From contig JAXFQS010000141.1 of the NCBI GenBank assembly GCA_034178815.1, positions 1 through 29,527 on the forward strand: a stretch of 29,527 nt of DNA, given 5' to 3'. Origin of the DNA: JAXFQS01 sp034178815 (GTDB lineage: Bacteria; Verrucomicrobiota; Kiritimatiellia; RFP12; DVOR01). The translations under genes were made by a program, and so were the position numbers. The notes beneath the pieces are model-generated. The model was given only the letters and a program-made list of their open reading frames with translations. It was not told where the DNA came from and did no database searches. Shown piece after piece: positions 24,435 through 29,527 of the stretch (position 1 is its first letter; the number at the start of each line of letters is the position of its first letter).

Positions 24435-25022
24435 ATGACAGCCGAACAGCAGGCTCTGCGTGCCAAGATTGGCACCCTGACACCGAAAGCGTACCAAGCC
24501 CTTGCTCGACGGCTTGAAGTGGAGCACTGGCAATCCGTCAACCAATTCTGCGGCAGATGCGGCGCACCGATGCGACCGCATGGGAACCCAAACGAACTGG
24601 CCTTGGTTTGCCCCGACTGTGGCCATACTGCCTACCCTAGCCTCTCGCCTGCCGTTATCGTGCTCGTCACCAAAGGCGAACGCATCCTCCTTCAGCGCAA
24701 TGCGCACTACGGCATTCCCAACTGGACTCTCGTCGCAGGATTCCTCGAACCAGGGGAAACTCTCGAAGACGCCGTCGTCCGGGAAGTGCGCGAAGAAGCC
24801 TCCATCGAATTGCGCGACATTCGCTACTTCGCCTCCCAGCCCTGGCCGTTTCCCTCGACCCTGATGGTTGCATTCCAGGCCGAATGGGCCGGCGGCGAAC
24901 TCACCCCCGATGGCGAAGAAATCATCCAGTCCGGCTGGTTCGGACGCGACAATCTCCCCGAACTTCCCCTGCGCGGCTCCATAGCCCGAACATTGATTGA
25001 CACCTGGCTCACCCGCGCTTGA
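24435..25022 (+). CDS. nudC: NADH pyrophosphatase / NAD-cap hydrolase, NudC-type Nudix protein
   Basis: Hydrolyses NAD(H) to NMN(H) and AMP; NudC relatives also remove NAD caps from RNA. 195 residues. The zinc ribbon is C39-x2-C42 and C59-x2-C62. The Nudix box begins at G102 (GFLEPGETLEDAVVREVREE); its usual final Gly is Ser. The NudC signature SQPWPFPSTLM (134-144) is the diagnostic NADH-pyrophosphatase motif. It lacks the ~60-residue N-terminal domain of E. coli NudC (257 residues), so it is a short form. No Shine-Dalgarno is seen before the ATG; a GGGC-GAGCA-GCCC hairpin (24415-24427) lies there instead. Confidence 0.92.
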   Translation: MTAEQQALRAKIGTLTPKAYQALARRLEVEHWQSVNQFCGRCGAPMRPHGNPNELALVCPDCGHTAYPSLSPAVIVLVTKGERILLQRNAHYGIPNWTLVAGFLEPGETLEDAVVREVREEASIELRDIRYFASQPWPFPSTLMVAFQAEWAGGELTPDGEEIIQSGWFGRDNLPELPLRGSIARTLIDTWLTRA

Positions 25023-25025
25023 GCC

Positions 25026-25059
25026 CGTCCCAAAAGCAACCAACCTCCGGTTGCGGACG
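25026..25059. repeat. Bulged hairpin after nudC
   Basis: CGTCC (25026-25030) and GGACG (25055-25059) enclose GCAACC-7-GGTTGC (25036-25054), giving an 11-bp stem with a CAAAA bulge. There is no T tract on the + strand. It marks the end of the nudC unit. The next ~115 bases are strikingly poor in G on the + strand. Confidence 0.45.
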
Positions 25060-25175
25060 ATACCCACCTCCGTTCCCCTCGCCTATCAACCCCTTGCCCC
25101 CGAAGGTGCCTACCCTACCGTTCCAATCCTGCCCGCGAGTCCCGCGATGCCCAGCCCGCCACACACGCTCTCTTC

Positions 25176-25204
25176 TTGTATCTCATCGGCGGATTTGGTA
25201 TACT
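25176..25204 (+). promoter_or_regulatory. Promoter of rpiB-glyA-hisD-trpS
   Basis: TTGTAT (25176-25181) and TATACT (25199-25204) are 17 bases apart, the same design as the argJ promoter. The predicted leader before the ATG at 25251 is about 40 bases. No glycine-riboswitch-like structure is seen. Confidence 0.72.
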
Positions 25205-25250
25205 TCCCCTTATCCATTTGACCGATTCACCCATACGCTGGAATCAACCG

Positions 25251-26927
25251 ATGAAAATTGCCGTTGCCTGTGACCATGGCGGAGTAACCCTCAAAAACCA
25301 CATCCTCGAACGCCTCCAAGCCGCACAACACGAAGTCGTCGATTTCGGCACGCATACGGCAGACGCCACCGACTATCCTGACTACGCCGTTCCCGTCTGC
25401 GAAGCCCTCCTTCTCAAGCAAGTCGACCGAGCCATCCTCGTCTGCACCTCCGGCATCGGAATGAGTATCTGCGCCAACCGCTTCGCCGGCGTCCGCGCAT
25501 CCCTCTGCACCACCCCCCAAATGGCAGAACTCACCCGCGCCCACAACGACTCCAACCTCCTTGCCCTCGGCGCTATCCAGCCCCCCGAAAGCGTTGACGA
25601 AATCCTCGACACCTGGCTCAAAACCCCCTTCTCCGGCGAAGCCCGCCACATCCGCCGACTCGAAAAAGTCGACCGCTGCGGACGCAAATCCGAACTTGCC
25701 ACACTAGCTCTCCAAGACCCCGAAATCTACGCCACCATCGCCGCCCAGATCGACCAGGAAGACACAACCATCAACCTCATCGCATCCGAGAACCTCAGTT
25801 CGCGCGCCGTCCGAGAAGCAAACGGATCCGTCCTCACCAACAAATACGCCGAAGGCTATCCCGCCAAACGCTGGTATAGCGGCTGCGTACCAGTCGACAC
25901 CGCCGAAAGACTCGCCATCGCACGCGCCAAAGAACTCTTCGGCGCCGACCACGCCAATGTACAGGCCCACTGCGGGTCCGCCACCAATATGGCCGTCTAC
26001 TTCGCAGTCCTTAAGCCCGGCGATACCATCCTCTCCATGAGCCTCGACCAAGGCGGCCACCTCTCACATGGCTCGCCAGTCAACTTCTCCGGCAAGCTCT
26101 TCAACATCATTCCCTACAAAGTCTCCCCAGAGACTGAAATGCTCGACTACGACCAGATTCTTGAGCAAGCCAAAGCCTGCAAGCCCAAACTAATCGTCGC
26201 CGGAGCTTCCGCCTACCCCCGCACCATCGACTTCGCCAAATTCCGCGAAATTGCCGATGCAGTCGGAGCCTACCTCCTGGTCGATATGGCCCACATTGCA
26301 GGCCTCGTCGCGGGCGGCGTCCACCCATCACCAGTCCCCTACGCCGACTTCGTCACCACCACCACCCATAAAACCCTCCGCGGGCCGAGAGGCGGACTCA
26401 TCCTCTGCAAACAAGCCTACGCCGCCGCCATCGACAAAACCGTCTTCCCCGGCCTCCAAGGCGGACCTCTAGAACACACCATTGCCGCAAAAGCCGTCTG
26501 CTTCAAAGAAGCGATGAGCCCCGAATTCAAGGCCTACGCCAGGCAAATCGTGGCAAACTGCGCCGCCCTCGCAAAAGTCATCACCGACGCCGGCTTCAAA
26601 CTAGTCTCCGGAGGCACTGACAACCACCTCATGCTCGTCAATGTAAAAGCCTCTGGCCTCACCGGGAAAGTAGCCGCCGCCGCCCTCGATGCCGCCGGAA
26701 TCATCTGCAACAAAAACACCATTCCCTTCGATACCGAAAGCCCCTTCGTCACCTCTGGAATCCGCATCGGGACCGCATCTGTCACCACCCGTGGCATGAA
26801 AGAAACCGAAATGCAGCAGATTGGAGATTGGATTGTCCGCATCCTCAAGGACCCCGAGAATACCACCCTTCAACAGACAATCCGCAAGGAAGTGGCAGCC
26901 TTCGCCGTCCGCTTCAATGTTCCCTGA
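25251..26927 (+). CDS. glyA: Fused ribose-5-phosphate isomerase B / serine hydroxymethyltransferase
   Basis: One 558-residue chain with two enzymes. Residues 1-145 are RpiB: ACDHGG, catalytic C65 in LVCTSGIGMS, and H98-N99 in RAHNDSNLLALGA; it interconverts ribose-5-P and ribulose-5-P. Residues ~150-558 are serine hydroxymethyltransferase, which makes glycine and 5,10-methylene-THF from serine: NLIASENLSS, NKYAEGYPAKRWYSG, AHCGSATNMAVY, DMAHIAGLVAGG, and the PLP lysine K374 in TTTTHKTLRGPRGG. The linker is short with no stop or frameshift. The ATG at 25251 starts RpiB exactly; the frame is open further upstream but that part contains the promoter. I recall the same fusion annotated in some PVC-group genomes. 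hisD begins nine bases later. Confidence 0.95.
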   Translation: MKIAVACDHGGVTLKNHILERLQAAQHEVVDFGTHTADATDYPDYAVPVCEALLLKQVDRAILVCTSGIGMSICANRFAGVRASLCTTPQMAELTRAHNDSNLLALGAIQPPESVDEILDTWLKTPFSGEARHIRRLEKVDRCGRKSELATLALQDPEIYATIAAQIDQEDTTINLIASENLSSRAVREANGSVLTNKYAEGYPAKRWYSGCVPVDTAERLAIARAKELFGADHANVQAHCGSATNMAVYFAVLKPGDTILSMSLDQGGHLSHGSPVNFSGKLFNIIPYKVSPETEMLDYDQILEQAKACKPKLIVAGASAYPRTIDFAKFREIADAVGAYLLVDMAHIAGLVAGGVHPSPVPYADFVTTTTHKTLRGPRGGLILCKQAYAAAIDKTVFPGLQGGPLEHTIAAKAVCFKEAMSPEFKAYARQIVANCAALAKVITDAGFKLVSGGTDNHLMLVNVKASGLTGKVAAAALDAAGIICNKNTIPFDTESPFVTSGIRIGTASVTTRGMKETEMQQIGDWIVRILKDPENTTLQQTIRKEVAAFAVRFNVP

Positions 26928-26936
26928 GCACTCCCC

Positions 26937-28247
26937 ATGGAAGCGATACTGACCCTCAAATGGCCTAAGCGCCACAATCCCGAAGTCGAAGCCTTCCTCC
27001 GCCGTCCGGCATTTCCACCGGAGGCGGAAGTTGCCGCAGCGCAAGTGCTCTCCGACATTCGCGCCAGAGGGGATGCCGCCATTGTAGACGCCGTACGCCA
27101 GTTCGACAAAGCCAAACTCACGCCGGCTACCTTCCGAGTCCCCCAGAACGAACTGCTCCGTGCGGCAAAACAAGTCCCCCCGGCGGTGCAGAAGGCTATC
27201 CGCCAAGCGCACCGGAATGTGCGCACTTTCGCCAAGGCGGGATTGCGCCAATCGTGGCAAATTCCTACGGCTAAGGGTGGGCGTTGCGGGGAGTTCTTCC
27301 GCCCCATTGAGCGTGTTGGAGTCTACATTCCCGGTGGCACGGCACCGCTCGCTTCGAGTGCTGTTATGACGGTGACTTTGGCTAAAGCCGCGGGGGTTCC
27401 GGAAATCGTCGCCTGCACACCTTGCAATGCGGAAGGCAAAGTCAATCCTGCGTTGCTCTACGCCCTGCAGTTGGCCGGGGCCACGGAGATTTACCGCGTT
27501 GGAGGGATTCAGGCGATTGGGATGATGGCGTTCGGGACGAAGACTGTGAATCCGGTGCGCCTCATTGCAGGCCCGGGGAACGCTTATGTCACGGCGGCGA
27601 AGCGACAGGTGTATGGCTATGTCGCCATCGATCAAGTTGCCGGTCCGAGCGAGATTGCTATTCTTGCTGACGATTCGGCCGATGCGAAGTGGATTGCCGC
27701 AGATATGCTCAGCCAGGCGGAACATGGTAGCGGCTACGAGAAATCGCTATTGGTCACGACCTCTCAGGAGTTGGCTGAGCGGGTCAATGATGAAATCTTC
27801 TGGCAGCTCCAAAGCCGTTCCAGGAAGGTCATCATTGAGCGGATGATTGCCAACGGTGGAATGCTGTCGGCTATAGTCCCATCTGTTGACAAGGGGCTTG
27901 AGTTAATCAACGCATTTGCGCCGGAGCATTTCGAGTTGATTGTCCGGAATGCTACCCGTTACTTGCCCAAGGTGACCCACGCGGGTGCCGTCTTCATTGG
28001 CCCGTGGACGCCGGAGTCGGCGGGGGACTTCGTGGCGGGGCCCAGCCATGTTCTGCCGACCGGCGGAGCTGCCCGGATGTTCTCTGGCTTGACGGCCGAA
28101 ACATTCCGCAAGCGAACCAGTTTTGTCGAGTTCACCCAAGCCGATTTGGCCGCCACGCGCCAGGCGATCGAGACCTTCGGAGCCATCGAAGGTCTGGACG
28201 CGCACGGGTATGCGGCGACGGTTCGTTTTCTCCCATCCGAGCACTAG
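26937..28247 (+). CDS. hisD: Histidinol dehydrogenase
   Basis: NAD+- and zinc-dependent enzyme that oxidises L-histidinol twice to histidine, the final step. 436 residues, the family norm. Motifs include PIERVGVYIPGGTAPLASS, AGPGNAYVTAAKR, the zinc-binding LSQAEHGSG, AFAPEHFELI with catalytic E330 and H331, and the C-terminal AGDFVAGPSHVLPTGGAAR. It lies between glyA and trpS, apart from hisB-hisA, with nine bases after glyA and six before trpS. No Shine-Dalgarno is visible. Codon use turns from C-rich to G/T-richer within its first 250 bases. Confidence 0.96.
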   Translation: MEAILTLKWPKRHNPEVEAFLRRPAFPPEAEVAAAQVLSDIRARGDAAIVDAVRQFDKAKLTPATFRVPQNELLRAAKQVPPAVQKAIRQAHRNVRTFAKAGLRQSWQIPTAKGGRCGEFFRPIERVGVYIPGGTAPLASSAVMTVTLAKAAGVPEIVACTPCNAEGKVNPALLYALQLAGATEIYRVGGIQAIGMMAFGTKTVNPVRLIAGPGNAYVTAAKRQVYGYVAIDQVAGPSEIAILADDSADAKWIAADMLSQAEHGSGYEKSLLVTTSQELAERVNDEIFWQLQSRSRKVIIERMIANGGMLSAIVPSVDKGLELINAFAPEHFELIVRNATRYLPKVTHAGAVFIGPWTPESAGDFVAGPSHVLPTGGAARMFSGLTAETFRKRTSFVEFTQADLAATRQAIETFGAIEGLDAHGYAATVRFLPSEH

Positions 28248-28253
28248 AAAACC

Positions 28254-29216
28254 ATGCGCATTCTTTCGGGATTTCAGCCTTCTGGCCGCCTCCACATCGG
28301 GAACTATTTCGGGAGCATCAAACCCGCGCTCGAACTTCAGGACAAGGGGGACTCGTTCCTCTTCATTGCGAACTACCACGCGTTGACGACGGTACACGAT
28401 CCCCTGATTTTGCGGGAGAATGTCACCAATGTAGCGCTCGACTTTCTCGCCTGCGGGCTTGATCCGGAACGCACGGTCTTTTTCCGCCAAAGCGATGTCC
28501 CCGAGGTGCACGAACTGGCGTGGTTGCTCTCCATCGTGACCCCTGTCGGACTGCTCGAACGTTGCCATTCGTACAAAGACAAAATCGCCAAAGGCTTCGC
28601 CCCCTCGCACGGTCTCTTCGCCTACCCCGTCCTGATGGCCGCCGACATCCTGCTCTATCAGTCCAACCTTGTGCCCGTCGGGAAAGACCAGAAGCAGCAT
28701 CTCGAAGTCACCCGCGATATCGCGATCCGGTTCAACAACACCTTTGGAGAGACCTTTACTCTCCCCGAACCCTACATCCGCTCGGAAGTCGCCGTCGTTC
28801 CCGGCATCGACGGACAGAAAATGTCGAAAAGTTACGACAACACCATTCCTCTTTTCGGGACGCCAAAAGAAGCCAAAGACCGCATCATGAAGATACTAAC
28901 CGATGCGACCCCTTTAGAGCAACCAAAGGATCCCGATCGTTGCAATGTCTACGCCCTGTTCAAACTATTCGCCTCACCCGAAGAACAGATCGAGATGCAA
29001 GCGCGCTACCGGGCTGGTGGATTTGGATACGGGCATGCAAAAAAAGCCCTTTTGGAAATCTACCAACGAACCTTCGAGCCCTTTGCCAAACGCCGCGCCG
29101 AACTGGCAAACAACCTCGACTATGTCGAACAAATTCTGCGCCAGGGTGCCGAGCGCGCCCGCCTCGAAGCCAACAAGACCCTGACCAAAGCCCGCCAAGC
29201 CGTCGGGCTGGAATAA
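28254..29216 (+). CDS. trpS: Tryptophanyl-tRNA synthetase
   Basis: Charges tRNA-Trp; class I aminoacyl-tRNA synthetase. 320 residues. The N-terminal SGFQPSGRLHIGNYFG carries the HIGH-type motif HIGN (14-17), and KMSKS is at residues 189-193. PVLMAADILLYQSNLVPVG and KDQKQHLEVTRDIA are typical of bacterial TrpRS. The C-terminal anticodon-binding helices are complete to residue 320. It follows hisD by six bases and is the last recognisable gene in the window. Confidence 0.96.
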   Translation: MRILSGFQPSGRLHIGNYFGSIKPALELQDKGDSFLFIANYHALTTVHDPLILRENVTNVALDFLACGLDPERTVFFRQSDVPEVHELAWLLSIVTPVGLLERCHSYKDKIAKGFAPSHGLFAYPVLMAADILLYQSNLVPVGKDQKQHLEVTRDIAIRFNNTFGETFTLPEPYIRSEVAVVPGIDGQKMSKSYDNTIPLFGTPKEAKDRIMKILTDATPLEQPKDPDRCNVYALFKLFASPEEQIEMQARYRAGGFGYGHAKKALLEIYQRTFEPFAKRRAELANNLDYVEQILRQGAERARLEANKTLTKARQAVGLE

Positions 29217-29527
29217 TAAACTAGCATCTACTCGCTAGCCTCTTTGCGCCGTTGGAATGTCAGGGTGGCCTCAGGAAGCCCTAGGCGTAAGTATTGCCCT
29301 GTGCGATAAAGAAATAACCGTGGCAGGGAAAATGAACAAGCGGGGAAGCCGCTTTACTAGAGGTCAACGCCAGAGGACAGAGAGCAGCCCTCTTCTATTT
29401 CTCGCGAAGCGAGTAGAGTCAGGTAAAAATACCTTTGAACCGTTTCCCTGAGTCTTGCCATCAGGAGCCTGAAAATTAAGGGATATTTGGCATACCGATT
29501 CGCAGTGGAGCTGTCACTGTGAAAAAG
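29217..29527. other. Gene-free end of the window after trpS
   Basis: 311 bases. A weak inverted repeat CTAGC-8-GCTAG (29221-29238) followed by CCTCTTT could end the trpS transcript. Further small hairpins are AGAGG-12-CCTCT (29372-29393), CTCGC-GAA-GCGAG (29401-29413) and CAGTG-7-CACTG close to the right edge. A 64-codon open frame at 29257-29451 has no protein-like features and is not called. The sequence is cut at the window end, so a gene or RNA may begin beyond. Confidence 0.6.

Noticed and set aside
25176..25250. Extended N-terminus for the RpiB-GlyA protein
   Set aside because: The extra codons coincide with the promoter boxes and precede the standard RpiB N-terminus at 25251.
29257..29451. 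64-codon frame near the right edge
   Set aside because: No protein-like features and no good ribosome-binding site.
1..29527. Defence system, mobile element, prophage or CRISPR
   Set aside because: No transposase, integrase, phage, nuclease-toxin or spacer-repeat pattern is seen; gene content is metabolic throughout.

Overview
The window is a compact bacterial chromosome segment. It carries 23 protein-coding genes, most on the + strand; three adjacent genes (positions 9846-12528) are on the - strand. I found no rRNA, tRNA, CRISPR array, transposase or phage gene. lpxD implies a Gram-negative outer membrane with lipid A. The protein encoded after aconitase (17267-19327) has a C2H2-type zinc finger followed by a segment that resembles, from memory, conserved hypothetical proteins of Verrucomicrobiota and Lentisphaerota. 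With the secreted GH28-like beta-helix protein, this points to the PVC superphylum (Verrucomicrobiota, Kiritimatiellota or Lentisphaerota). That placement is an inference and was not searched.

Layout. (1) 55-3698: an electron-transfer-flavoprotein operon, etfB, etfA carrying an N-terminal 2[4Fe-4S] ferredoxin domain, and a full-length ETF:quinone oxidoreductase. (2) 4011-8710: an arginine operon argJ-argB-argD-argG with a clear sigma70-type promoter and a strong intrinsic terminator. (3) 8711-9845: about 1.1 kb without a convincing gene but with hairpins. (4) 9846-12528, - strand: a secreted GH28-like protein with its own promoter, and a two-gene operon of a PerR-like Fur regulator and a QueD-family protein that lacks the usual catalytic Cys and carries a zinc ribbon. 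(5) 12617-15195: ruvB, from a promoter that predicts an almost leaderless mRNA, overlapping nadE, whose glutaminase domain looks shortened and inactive. (6) 15248-25022: an acn promoter followed by the tightly packed genes acn, the zinc-finger protein, lpxD, hisB, hisA, lysA, queF, an EEP-family lipoprotein and a NudC-type Nudix hydrolase. (7) 25176-29216: an rpiB-glyA fusion gene, hisD and trpS behind a good promoter.

The genes serve central metabolism: arginine, histidine and lysine/cell-wall DAP synthesis, one-carbon and pentose metabolism, NAD synthesis and turnover, the TCA cycle, queuosine, lipid A, and electron entry into the quinone pool. Histidine genes are scattered (hisB-hisA, and hisD far away), as in genomes without a single his operon.

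The most unusual points are protein variants rather than a mobile or defence system: the NAD synthetase with eroded glutaminase residues, the Cys-less QueD-like zinc-ribbon protein beside a peroxide-type regulator, the ferredoxin-fused ETF linked to a quinone oxidoreductase, the RpiB-GlyA fusion, and the lineage-specific zinc-finger protein.
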